This document shows positions 28,086-36,626 of a stretch of 64,000 bases of DNA, in pieces. This DNA is from Competibacter_A sp037045685 (GTDB lineage: Bacteria > Pseudomonadota > Gammaproteobacteria > Competibacterales > Competibacteraceae). Position 1 is the first letter of the stretch. Each line of letters starts with the position of its first letter. The notes under the pieces were generated by a model, which made no database searches, had not been told where the DNA came from, and was given only the letters and a program-made list of their open reading frames with translations. Both the position numbers and the translations under genes were made by a program. The DNA is taken from positions 369,320 through 433,319 of the forward strand of contig JBAOII010000011.1 of the NCBI GenBank assembly GCA_037045685.1, read 5' to 3'.

Positions 28086-29808
28086 TACGCTGATCGTATC
28101 CGATTTCGTCATCTGCGCGACCTTGCGCAAGGTGCCCGATGTGTTCGATGTCGGCTTGCTGTGGGAGCGGATGCGAGGCGGCCAGGAGGGGGTTTTTCTG
28201 CTGGAAGCGCTCAAGCGTCACCCCCGCGCTCCCCAGGGGCGCCAGCGCAAGGAAACCTGCTACAGCCACGTCGCGGTCCGCATCCCCGAGCGCGATTATC
28301 TCCGGGATGACCGGCTCGACGATGGTGCCGGCCGCGAAACCCTGCTGCGGGAGTTGCATCGCTTGCACGAGCAGCACCTGAGCCGCTGTCTGGCCGAGAA
28401 CGCCACCATTCGCTACCGCTTGGAAGCCGATCCGGTGTTGCGGCAGGGCGAGGTGCAATTTCTGTTCGGGCGGGCGGTTTATCTGCCGGCCGAGGAGGAG
28501 GTGCCTTTGTTTCGGATTCAGGCGACGGGGGAGGGGCAGACCGATTGGCGGGAGCTGGGGGTCATTTATCCCGGCCAGCGGCTGACCCTGTTGAACGGCG
28601 ACCGCCGCGCCGGCAGTTTCGCGGTGGCGGGCTGGCCTTTTCCCAACGGGGAATCGGTGCTGCTGATGCTGCGGCCCGGCGTGCCGGCCCTGGTGGATGT
28701 CCTGGCGGAACCGCCGGGAGGTCTGATGCTGGCCGATGACGGCGAGGGGGGATATGCGGTGCGCGACCGGCGCGGCCGAGCCTTGCAATTGCGAGTCGTG
28801 GCGTGGAAGGCCGCCGAATCGGCGGGGGCTTTATCCAGACCATCGACCGCGATCCCGTCATCCCCGCTGGGGAAGCCGGCGAGCGCCGGGTTTTCCGAGC
28901 CGCTCGCGATCCCTGGCAAGGTATCGGCCGCGCCAGACATGGATTATCCCGCGACCGATATTTGGGGTCGGCGCGAGCCGGTATTGGGTTTTTCCGCCGA
29001 GATCGAGGGTTCCGTGGAGCCGCAAGCCTTGCCCGATTGGCCGACGCCGCCCCCGGCTCCGCCCGCTGCGCGGCCCGCCTCTGCGGTTCCGCCGACCGAT
29101 CCGGCGGCCGGGCTCGACCAGATGACCTGGATTCCCCAGCGGCCGGCGGCGGTGGTGCGGGTCACCGGCGTGGCCTTGCAGCGATTGTCGACCTACGCCG
29201 CCGCCGGGATCAGCGATTGGCGGCTCAGCTTTAATCGCGCGGGCGGGATGGTGCCGGGCGGCCATGTCGAAGCGGTCGCCTGGCTGCGCATCGACAGCGC
29301 GGATCGGGTGTTCGGCGAAGTCGTGGGGATGTCCACCCAGATCGCCTTGCCCGGCATGTGGCGGCCGTTTCCGGAATTGGAGCTGGAGTTTCATGCCGCT
29401 CCGCCGCCGATGACGGTGCACTATCTGGGCTGGATGCGCTTGCCGACGCCGCTGGCCCTGCCGGTGCCGCACGAGCGGGCGGTGAGCTTCGGGCGCGGCT
29501 CGGAGGCGGACATCGCGCCGCGCCTGCTGGCCGATCCGCGGTCGTTGCGCTGGGATGGCCATTCGCCCAAGACGGTGGGTATCAACGCCGAGTATCTGGG
29601 CTTGTCGCGCCGCCATTTGCGCTTGCAGGCGCGGCGCGACGACTGGTGGGTGCAGTTGGAGAGCCAGAACATGCCGGTGTACCGGCTGGCGCCGTCGGGC
29701 GATCTGCTGGACGTGCTGAGTCCGGGCGCGGACACCGCCACCACCGCCAAGCCGGGCGAGTTGCTGGTGGTGGGGGGCTACGTGCTGGCGCTGGGGGCGG
29801 TGGGATAG
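28069..29808 (+). CDS. FHA-domain protein coupled to the SEDS gene
   Basis: Cytoplasmic 579-residue protein. The C-terminal domain (about 470-575) is a forkhead-associated phosphothreonine-binding module: VSFGRGSEADIA (Gly-Arg), LSRRHLRLQ (Ser-x-x-His) and WVQLESQNMPVYR in place of the usual Asn-rich strand. The N-terminal 130 residues (around HVAVRIPERDYL and LLRELHRLHEQHLSRC) resemble the DUF3662 module of mycobacterial FhaA, by eye only. A proline-rich linker (about 240-340) joins the parts. It starts within the last codons of the SEDS gene, so the two are translationally coupled. It probably reads phosphothreonines made by the nearby kinase (inference). Confidence 0.85.
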   Translation: MTTHPDTLIVSDFVICATLRKVPDVFDVGLLWERMRGGQEGVFLLEALKRHPRAPQGRQRKETCYSHVAVRIPERDYLRDDRLDDGAGRETLLRELHRLHEQHLSRCLAENATIRYRLEADPVLRQGEVQFLFGRAVYLPAEEEVPLFRIQATGEGQTDWRELGVIYPGQRLTLLNGDRRAGSFAVAGWPFPNGESVLLMLRPGVPALVDVLAEPPGGLMLADDGEGGYAVRDRRGRALQLRVVAWKAAESAGALSRPSTAIPSSPLGKPASAGFSEPLAIPGKVSAAPDMDYPATDIWGRREPVLGFSAEIEGSVEPQALPDWPTPPPAPPAARPASAVPPTDPAAGLDQMTWIPQRPAAVVRVTGVALQRLSTYAAAGISDWRLSFNRAGGMVPGGHVEAVAWLRIDSADRVFGEVVGMSTQIALPGMWRPFPELELEFHAAPPPMTVHYLGWMRLPTPLALPVPHERAVSFGRGSEADIAPRLLADPRSLRWDGHSPKTVGINAEYLGLSRRHLRLQARRDDWWVQLESQNMPVYRLAPSGDLLDVLSPGADTATTAKPGELLVVGGYVLALGAVG

Positions 29809-29934
29809 GGCGACGGATCGTGGGTGCGTCATTCGCCGCCCAACCAAAAAGCGAAACTTAAGGCTGAGTTAGGGCGATAGCCCATAACCCGCCTTTTGGA
29901 GAATGGCTATTTCGATCATGTCGCCAGCCGGTAG

Positions 29935-29951
29935 GGCGGGCATGGCCCGCC
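29935..29951. repeat. Palindromic intergenic repeat
   Basis: GGCGGGC (29935-29941) and GCCCGCC (29945-29951) form a perfect 7-bp hairpin with an ATG loop, preceded by GGTA. It belongs to the short GC-rich palindromes often scattered between bacterial genes. A related one follows 28 bases downstream. Confidence 0.7.
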
Positions 29952-29978
29952 ACATCGGTTGGATTAGATGATGGAAAA

Positions 29979-29995
29979 GGTGGGCGGTGCCCACC
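29979..29995. repeat. Palindromic intergenic repeat
   Basis: GGTGGGC (29979-29985) and GCCCACC (29989-29995) form a perfect hairpin with loop GGT. It abuts the truncated 5' end of the PIN remnant, so repeat insertion or recombination may have cut that gene. Confidence 0.7.
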
Positions 29996-29996
29996 C

Positions 29997-30248
29997 TTGC
30001 TGATCGGTGCAACCGCCAACGCGGTGTTGGCCGACTATCGGACGGTCGTCGAGATGGTGGAGCCGGCCATTGTGCCGCGCGTGGTGCGCGATGCCGATGA
30101 CGATCAGGTCATCGCCGCCGCCCTCGCCGCTCAAGCGGATTTAATCGTCTCCGGCGATGACGATTTGCTCGCCATCGGCAGCTACCAGGGTATCCGCATC
30201 CTGACCGCCGCCGAGGCTTTGCGACGCGTCGAAGCCGGAAATGGTTAG
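29997..30248 (+). pseudogene. PIN-domain toxin remnant, 5' truncated
   Basis: The 83-codon frame encodes the C-terminal half of a PIN-domain ribonuclease of the putative VapC-like/COG1569 type. VRDADDDQVIAAALAAQADLIVSGDDDLL carries the conserved Asp cluster, followed by YQGIRILTAAEALRRV. The N-terminal half with the first catalytic Asp is missing, and the only available start is a TTG inside the flanking palindromic repeat. No antitoxin gene is visible nearby. It is most likely a dead fragment. Confidence 0.75.
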
Positions 30249-30336
30249 AGGCGTTAGCGACCTGAACGGTCGGGCAACCAAACCACCAATCAGCGGCTCC
30301 GGGTCGGGCGCTTCCGCTCGGCCAATGGCTCAAACG

Positions 30337-30362
30337 AAAAAGGCCGCACGCGGCGGTTTTTC
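30337..30362 (+). terminator. Possible intrinsic terminator
   Basis: CCGC (30344-30347) and GCGG (30353-30356) pair around a 5-base loop, flanked by A-rich sequence on the left and TTTTT on the right, so it could work in both directions. It separates the PIN remnant from the Rhs island. Confidence 0.45.
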
Positions 30363-30385
30363 TTCATTGGCGGGATTCCGGTTCC

Positions 30386-30412
30386 GGCGGATTACGCTTC
30401 CGCTAATCCGCC
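30386..30412. repeat. Palindromic repeat of the GGCGGATTA...TAATCCGCC type
   Basis: Arms GGCGGATTA (30386-30394) and TAATCCGCC (30404-30412) are perfect inverted repeats around a 9-base loop, followed by CTACG. This element recurs in intergenic regions of many Gammaproteobacteria. It sits a few bases beyond the stop of the AT-rich immunity gene and marks one edge of the low-GC block. Confidence 0.75.
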
Positions 30413-30419
30413 CTACGAG

Positions 30420-30980
30420 CTACGGGCTGAATGAATTTTTACGTTTCTTATAAAAAAAAGTTAATAAAAAAATGTGTTCTAATTGAAACAAAAAAAATAA
30501 AGACTTATCGAAATCATCACTAATAATTTTTATCTTATACTTTGGGATTTTAATAAGCGGATGGAAAATGCCATGACTGTTAATCGCAGTTGAAATTAAT
30601 CCATAATATTCTTGAATATCTTCAAATATCATTTTAGAAAGATACATATATTCATCTTCTGATTTAAGCCTATTCTTATTTAAGAACCCATCAAATATAA
30701 TACTCTCCATATCTTTCATTAATTCATTATAGCCAATATCTACCTTCTCTACATAAGTTAATTTATTTTTTCTATTCCACTTATTAATAAATCTATTTAT
30801 ATCTTCATCTATTGCGCCCTTGGCTGGAAAATAATTAGCTCCAAATACGTAAGCATGTCCGCATAGACGTTGAATGGCCTTCAGATAACCATTCAATTCG
30901 TATAGATAAATCTTAAAAGCCATATATTCACCAATATTATCAATAGTGCTTGCCTTCCAGCAGGCTAGCGTTAACAACAT
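30420..30980 (-). CDS. Probable immunity protein for the Rhs toxin tip
   Basis: An AT-rich gene of 186 codons, strikingly unlike the GC-rich surroundings and with Lys/Ile/Asn-rich codon use. The product looks soluble and mostly helical (LYELNGYLKAIQRLCG, DIGYNELMKDMESIIFDGFL). I recognise no family. Its ATG at 30980 overlaps the toxin-tip stop by 10 bases (AAATGTTGTTAA), the classic coupling of toxin and immunity genes; an internal ATG at 30923 is an alternative start. The C-terminus runs into the palindromic repeat, whose GTAG provides the stop. Immunity function is inferred from position, overlap and base composition. Confidence 0.6.
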   Translation of the reverse strand: MLLTLACWKASTIDNIGEYMAFKIYLYELNGYLKAIQRLCGHAYVFGANYFPAKGAIDEDINRFINKWNRKNKLTYVEKVDIGYNELMKDMESIIFDGFLNKNRLKSEDEYMYLSKMIFEDIQEYYGLISTAINSHGIFHPLIKIPKYKIKIISDDFDKSLFFLFQLEHIFLLTFFYKKRKNSFSP

Positions 30981-31404
30981 TTTTCAAGAGCTTTTTCTAA
31001 TTTTTCCTTGGCATCTTCAAGTATTTTAACTCTTCTTCGATGTCCAGCATCTCCACCACCATGATCGGCGTTATTTATCTTCCTACCACGAATTCTTTCC
31101 TTTAAGATCGTTATTGCCTCTCTAAGTAATTCACAAGACTCTTTTCCAGTTAGGTGATTTGCTAAATCCAATGCATCATCTTCATCTGCTTGGGTATACC
31201 CGCCATAAGGATCAGGGTAAGAATCGTCGTCCCACCAATTTTTAAGTGCATCCCCTATGGCTGAACAGCCACCAGATAGGCAAATAGTGGCTGCGCTGCC
31301 ACCGAAAATAATCCACCCAGGTGGACCTCCTAACAGTAATGCAGGATTAGATAAGCCTTGAGGATCAGTATATCGAAGAGGATTCCCCCCCACATACGCA
31401 TACG
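30971..31404 (-). pseudogene. Rhs C-terminal tip with variable toxin domain, cut off by IS insertion
   Basis: The frame resumes from the second Rhs gene across the insertion. With the IS and one target copy removed it reads NTYAYVGGNPLRYTDPQGL, the conserved end of an Rhs core. The following 125 or so residues are a variable tip: a Gly-rich hydrophobic segment, then an acidic stretch, then CELLREAITILKERI...DHGGGDAGHRRRVKILEDAKEKL ending KCC. The tip is AT-rich like the immunity gene. I cannot name the toxin; conserved His and Cys residues suggest an enzymatic effector. It is now detached from its start. Confidence 0.75.
31399..31404. repeat. Target site duplication, left copy (CATACG)
   Basis: CATACG directly precedes the left inverted repeat of the IS and matches 32479-32484. 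Collapsing the two copies restores the Rhs reading frame exactly. Confidence 0.9.
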
Positions 31405-32478
31405 TGTCGGGTCCCGAGAGATTATGTTGACACTCGAAGCCGCCGTCTGCTGGAATCGCGGCGGTTCTTGCACGATCTGACCCTCGCGCTACGGAGACCC
31501 TGATGGACATTCGCCTGCACGCCAACGCCACCACCACGCCCAAGCAACGAGCGTATATCCAGCAAGCGTCCCGCCCGGCGGCCGAACTGGCCGTGGAGTT
31601 GGGGGTGAGCGAGACCACCGTCCGGCGCTGGCGGGGACGGGACGCGGTGCAGGACCGCCCGCACACCCCGCACCGGCTGGCCACGACGCTGACGCCGATG
31701 CAAGAGTTCGTGGTGGTGGAGTTGCGCAAGCTGCTGCTGTTGCCGCTGGACGACCTGCTGGTGGTGGCCCGCGAGTTCGTCTGTCCGGCGCTGTCGCGCT
31801 CGGCGCTGGATCGGTGTTTGCGCCGTCACGGCGTGGCCCGGCTGGCCGACCTGCTGCCGGAGGCGGAAGGCAAGCCCCCCTTGCCCAAGACCTTCAAGGA
31901 CTACGAGCCCGGATTTGTGCATGTGGACATCAAATACCTGCCCCGGATGCCGGACGAGGCCGAGCACCGCTACCTGTTCGCCGCCATTGACCGGGCCAGC
32001 CGCTGGGTTTACTTCGAGATCCGACCCGACAAAACGGCCGCCACCGCCGCCGGCTTCCTGGAACGCTTGCACGCCAAAGCGCCGTTCCTCGATGCGGACC
32101 GTCCTCACCGACAACGGCAAGGAGTTCACCGACCGCTTCTGCGCCACCGGCGAGCGCGAGCCGACCGGCCGGCACGCCTTCGATCAAACCTGCACCGCGC
32201 ACGGCATCCGGCACCGGCTGATCAAGCCCCGGCACCCGCAGACCAACGGCATGATCGAGCGCTTCAACGGCCGCGTCGCCGAGGTGTTGAAAACCACGAC
32301 CTTCGCCTCCGCCCGTCACCTGGAAACCACCTTGCAACGCTATCTCCACCTCTATAATCAACACATCCCCCAGAAGAACCTCGGCCATGTCACGCCCGCT
32401 CGCCAAACTCAAGGAGTACTACCGGATCAAACCTAAACTCTTTCAGAAAAAGACCTATCAATCATCCGGGACCCGACA
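31405..32478 (+). mobile_element. IS481-like insertion sequence, 1074 bp
   Basis: Ends are inverted repeats starting TGTCGGGTCCCG at 31405 and its complement CGGGACCCGACA ending at 32478, with TG...CA termini. It carries one transposase gene with DDE residues of the IS481 group, which is frameshifted. It is flanked by 6-bp CATACG duplications and lies within the second Rhs gene, between the core and the toxin tip, in the opposite orientation to the Rhs genes. Confidence 0.88.
31503..32436 (+). pseudogene. IS481-type transposase, frameshifted
   Basis: DDE transposase of about 310 residues. The N-terminus has a helix-turn-helix (RPAAELAVELGVSETTVRRW). The first Asp is in FVHVDIKYLPRM, the second in TVLTDNGKEF and the Glu in NGMIERFNGRV. 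The first part reads in one frame to about 32090. The rest, from RTVLTDNG, is in another frame, so one base is lost or two gained near 32095. No A-rich slippery sequence is present there, so programmed shifting is unlikely. The element is probably immobile unless the shift is a sequencing error. Confidence 0.85.
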
Positions 32479-32484
32479 CATACG
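32479..32484. repeat. Target site duplication, right copy (CATACG)
   Basis: Second copy of the 6-base duplication flanking the IS; on the minus strand it is part of the Rhs codons for Tyr-Ala-Tyr-Val. Confidence 0.9.
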
Positions 32485-34194
32485 TATTAACCCCGCCCCG
32501 CCAGCCCAATCGGATCGCTCTGCACATACCGCCCCGTCTGCGGATCGTAGTCCCGGAAGGTGTTGTAGTGTAAGCCCGGACTCGGCGTCGTAATACTGGC
32601 CGGGAAAGCGCAGGTTGAAAGTGAGAGGTCCGAGACCCGAAGGGTTCTGGTCGGGGGCGGTGTCGCCGAAGGGGGCGGCGTGCCAGCGCCAGCGGAGGCG
32701 CCCGAGCCGGCGTCGGTCAGAGCGCGGGGGGTGCCGAGGTGGTCGGCCTCGACGGCGTAGAGGTCGGTCTGGGCGAGGCCGTTGACGTGGCGGTAGACCC
32801 GGTAGGCGACGGGCAGATCGCCGAGCCAAGCGTATTCGGCCAGCGGCTGGCCGGCGGCGTCGTACTCGCCGAGCAGGTGGCCCGCCCCGTCGTAGGCGAA
32901 GTGGCGCAGCTCGGCGCCGACTTGCTTGAACGATCCGCTCGCCGAGGCCGTCGTACTCGTAGCGGGCGAGGGTTGCGCCGGCGGCGAGCTGGACGAGCCG
33001 CCCGGCGCTGTCGTGCACGTACTGGCGGCCGAGGTCGGCGAGCCGGTTGCCGGCGGCGTCGTGCGCGATGGCGAGGGCGTCGAGGGTCTGGAGGCGGTTG
33101 CTGTTGGCGAGGTACTGGTAGGCGGTGGTCTGGCCGTTGACGGTGCGGCTCAGGCGGTTGCCGCTGGCGTCGTAGGTGTAAGTTTCGGTGCGGGCGGGGT
33201 CTTGGTAGCTCGTCAGCCGCGCGGCGGCGTCGTAACCGAACTGTTGGCGACGGGTCGGATCGGTCGGCGTCAGCGCGGTGAGCCGCCCGGCGGCGTCGTG
33301 GGTGAGGTGGGTGGTTTCCCCCGCCAGGGTGTAGTCGGTAACTCGTCCGGCCGGGTCGTGGGCGCGCAGGTGGTCGAGGCCGTTGGCGAGCCGGACGGCG
33401 GCGAGCGCGCCGAAGGCGGTGTACCGGATCTGGTCGGCGATGGGCTGGCCGTCCCAGGTCAGACCGGAAATCCGGCCGGCGGCGTCGTATCGGTACTGGA
33501 TGACGCCGCCGGAGGGATAGGTCAGGGTGTCGAGCAGCCCGGTGACCGGATCGTGGTCGGCGCGCACGGCGAGGGCGACCCCGGCCCGCGCGTAAACCCG
33601 GGCGATGACGTGGCCGGCGAGGTCGTAGTCGAACGCGAGCCGGTCGGGGCCGGCGTCGATTTGGTCCAATCGGCCGATGCCGCGCGGGGCGCGGTCCCAG
33701 GTGTAGAGGTGGGTCGCTTCCAGCGTTTGGTCGGGCCGGTAAAAGCGCCGTTCGAGGGGACGGTTCGAGGCGTCGTAGGTCGTCTCGACCCGGGCGCCGC
33801 GCGCGTCGGTGGATTGGGTCAGGTTGCCGGCGGCATCGTAGACATAGCCGGTCGCGCCGCGATCCGGGCTGGCCTCGGCGCGGGCCTGGCCGAAGCCGTC
33901 GTTGCTCCAGGTGGTGACCGCGCCGTTGGGGGCCTGCACGCGGTCGAGGGCGTCGTCGGGCCGATAGCGGTAGGCGGTGCTTTGGTTGAGCGGGTCGGTT
34001 TCTCCGCTGGGCCGGCCCAGCGGGTCCCAGGCGGTGCGGCTCGTCTGGCCGAGGCCGTCGGTGACGGCGGTGAGGTGGCCGGCGGCGTCGTACTGGTAGC
34101 GGTAGTCCAGCAGCGCTTGGGCGCGGGTCCAAGCCGGCAGGATCAGGAGCAGGCCCAGCAGGAAACCGGACACGGCGCGCGAGAGGCGGCTCAC
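32485..34194 (-). pseudogene. Second Rhs/YD-repeat gene, core part, frameshifted and IS-interrupted
   Basis: Starts at GTG 34194, overlapping the stop of the first Rhs gene by four bases (GTGA), and begins with its own signal peptide (SRLSRAVSGFLLGLLLILPAWTRAQA). Many YD repeats follow (YRYQYDAAGHLTAVTD, GYVYDAAGNLTQSTD, TYTYDASGNRLSRTVNG). The frame is lost at about 32930 (one extra T in GTTCAAG), shifts again near 32705, and once more near 32572 (extra T in CTTACAC). Corrected, it reads through HLGTPRALTD, FPGQYYDAESGLHYN and YVQSDPIGLAG, the standard Rhs core end, up to the IS. The toxin tip lies beyond the insertion. Confidence 0.85.
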
Positions 34195-36626
34195 GGCTGC
34201 GCCCCCCAGCTTTCGCGTTTCATCCGCGAGAGCGCGTCGAACTCGCGGGTGATCTGCCGCGCGAGGGTGTTGCCGGGATCGTAGAGCTGTTCCTTGAGCC
34301 GGTTGCCGGCGGCGTCGAGGGTGTAGCTGGCCCGGTTGCCGAGGTTGTCCTGAATCCCGATCAGACGGTGGGCGGCGTCGTACTGGTAGTTCAGCACCGC
34401 GCCGCTCGGGAGCGTGATTCGATCGAGCAGCCCGCGCGGGTCGTAGCGGTAGGCCGTGGCGAGGCCGGCCTCGGTGCGCGCGGTCAGCCGCCCTCGGGCG
34501 TCGTAGGCGTACACCCCTTCCGCGCCGTTGGGGTCGCGCCGCCGCAGCAACTGGCCGTGGGCGTCGTATTTCAGGTACTCGGTGACGTGCCCCGCCGGGT
34601 CGGTCGCCCGCCGCAGCCGCCCCCGGCAGCCCTTGTCCATCCCCGGCCCTTCGCCCGCGCCCGGACAGCTCGCGTCCGCCGGCCAGTACTCGTAAGCCGT
34701 CACGTCGGCCACGTCCTCGCGCGGCCCGTCTTCGCTCAGCCGGTTGCCGTCGGCGTCGTAGGTGTAGCGCCAGGTGCGGGCGACGCCGGTGTCGAGGGCG
34801 GTTTCGGTGCGGGCCAGCAGGTTGCCCCGCTCGTCGTAGCTGAAGTCGGTGCGCCGCGTGGGTTCGGTGATCTTCGCCGGCAGCCGGAGGGTCGGGTGCC
34901 ACTGCGTGGCGATGGTCCGCGCCTGCGGCGTGCCGGCCGCTTCCGTGCGGGAAGTTTCCAACTCCCGGATCGCGTCGTACACATAGGTGGTCGTCACGCC
35001 CCGCTCGTCGCGGATCGAGGCCGGATAAATGCCGCTATAGGTGTAGCTGCGCACCAGGCCGCTCCCGCAATCGGCGCACTGGCGGGTGATGCTGTTGACC
35101 CGGTTGGGCGGGTAGGACAGGTAGTAGTAAATGCGCCGCTGATTCAAGGCATCGGTGACCGTCGTAGTCACCGTGCCGGCGCTGCTGGAAACAACGTACT
35201 GGAGGCTGACTTTCCCGGTGCCGCCGGCGTGTTCCGACGAGGCCGCGCGTCCCGCCGCATCGTAGGTGTAAGTGCCGAATCGACCGCCGCTCTCGTCGAT
35301 GATGCCCGTGAGGGCATACGGGAAACGGGCGTCTTCGTAGAGATAGCGCCGCTGGCTTCCGTCGGGGAAGTCCACCCGGGCCAGCAGGTTGCCGGTGTAG
35401 CCGAAGGTGATACGCCCGCCGGCCGGATCGGTCAGGGCGGTCAGGCGGCCGCTGGCGGGATCGTATTCGAAGGTCAAGGCGCGGCCGGCCGCGTCGCGCA
35501 CCTGCTGGAGCCGGCCGGTGGCGGGGTCGCGCACGATGGAAACGCTATGGCCGTTCGGTTCTTCCCGTCGCAGCAAGCGACCTTGCAGATCGAACGTATC
35601 GCGGCCTCCATTCTCGCGGTAGAGCGCCCACCCTTCGGGAATTTTGTGGACTTCGACGGCGGGCGGCTCGCTCGACTGGTAGTGGGTCGTGCCGCCTTGT
35701 TTGGCGAGGAGAGGGACCTGATAGCCCGAGCCGAAGATCACCCCGCTCAACCCGGCGCCATTCAGCGACAGCCGGTCGCTGTAGCTGTGGCTCCAGCCGA
35801 TGCCCAGCTCCCCGCTCGCGCCTTGCGCCAATGAATGATAATACCGGACAAACGATAGCGCGGGCCCTCGATAGTCGGTCTCGGTTTCGGATTTGTCGCC
35901 GTTGCGCACGTTGCAGGGATTGCCTTCCGTGCAGCCGGTCAGGAGGGGATTGCCAACGACTTGGCCTTTGATCTTGTAATAGCAGGACCAGATGTCGCTT
36001 TGGCCGGTACCGTAATTGTAATAATTGACATAATTATATTTAAAAGGCGCCTGAACTTGGCATTCAAAAGCTCGGTAACGGTGGATGCCGAAATTAAATA
36101 CATTTGCCGTGTTGCCAATGATGCACTGCCCGGTAGGGGATAGACCCCAGGGTTTGACCACCAAAGATTTTCCTTCGTAATTTGTCTGCTGAGATATGGG
36201 CGGCAAGCTAAAATAACTATAGGGAAACCAGTCGGTTTCATTAGCAATATATGGTAAAGGGCAGCCAGCGGGGCCACTTTCGGCAAGCTTGTTAATCGTC
36301 GCATCTTTCGCTTCCTGTTCAGTGTTGTGATAAGTGCTCCGCACTATATGGCTGGCATACCACCAAGGATTGATTGCCGCCACAACGTCAGGAGCTGTGT
36401 AAGTAAAAAACTGCTGATTTCCAATGGCTTCGGGTCCCTGCTCGACGGTCAGAATGGCGAGAGCAGGGTCCGATGCGCGCATCGCCGCCGCCGCCGCCTC
36501 CTTGGTCGCGAAAACCCGACCGGGAACGGACGGCGTGCGCCATTCCCAAGGTTGCTGGGCGCGGGCAGTGCCGCACAGGAGCGGAAAGGCAAACAATAAA
36601 ATGGCGAGGCTTGCTGTTATTCTCAC
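34191..36626 (-). CDS. Exported RHS/YD-repeat protein, first cistron
   Basis: Intact 811-residue protein with a signal peptide (MRITASLAILLFAFPLLCGTARA). Residues about 25-230 form a Cys-containing N-terminal region not recognised. A DUF6531-like entry (NGDKSETETDYRGPALSFVRYYHS and GIGWSHSYSDRL) leads into YD repeats that build the Rhs cocoon (FEYDPASGRLTALTDPAGG, TYDADGNRLSEDGPRE, YQYDAAHRLIGIQD). It stops after EFDALSRMKRESWGAQP, immediately overlapping the second Rhs cistron that carries the core end. A split of the Rhs cage into two separately exported chains is unusual; both may assemble outside the inner membrane. No T6SS or PAAR genes are nearby. Confidence 0.88.
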   Translation of the reverse strand: MRITASLAILLFAFPLLCGTARAQQPWEWRTPSVPGRVFATKEAAAAAMRASDPALAILTVEQGPEAIGNQQFFTYTAPDVVAAINPWWYASHIVRSTYHNTEQEAKDATINKLAESGPAGCPLPYIANETDWFPYSYFSLPPISQQTNYEGKSLVVKPWGLSPTGQCIIGNTANVFNFGIHRYRAFECQVQAPFKYNYVNYYNYGTGQSDIWSCYYKIKGQVVGNPLLTGCTEGNPCNVRNGDKSETETDYRGPALSFVRYYHSLAQGASGELGIGWSHSYSDRLSLNGAGLSGVIFGSGYQVPLLAKQGGTTHYQSSEPPAVEVHKIPEGWALYRENGGRDTFDLQGRLLRREEPNGHSVSIVRDPATGRLQQVRDAAGRALTFEYDPASGRLTALTDPAGGRITFGYTGNLLARVDFPDGSQRRYLYEDARFPYALTGIIDESGGRFGTYTYDAAGRAASSEHAGGTGKVSLQYVVSSSAGTVTTTVTDALNQRRIYYYLSYPPNRVNSITRQCADCGSGLVRSYTYSGIYPASIRDERGVTTTYVYDAIRELETSRTEAAGTPQARTIATQWHPTLRLPAKITEPTRRTDFSYDERGNLLARTETALDTGVARTWRYTYDADGNRLSEDGPREDVADVTAYEYWPADASCPGAGEGPGMDKGCRGRLRRATDPAGHVTEYLKYDAHGQLLRRRDPNGAEGVYAYDARGRLTARTEAGLATAYRYDPRGLLDRITLPSGAVLNYQYDAAHRLIGIQDNLGNRASYTLDAAGNRLKEQLYDPGNTLARQITREFDALSRMKRESWGAQP

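Noticed and set aside
29935..30412. CRISPR-like repeat array
   Set aside because: The palindromes differ from each other and lack regular spacing or spacers.
32085..32105. Programmed frameshift in the transposase
   Set aside because: IS481 transposases are single frames and no slippery A-rich or CU-rich heptamer is at the shift point.
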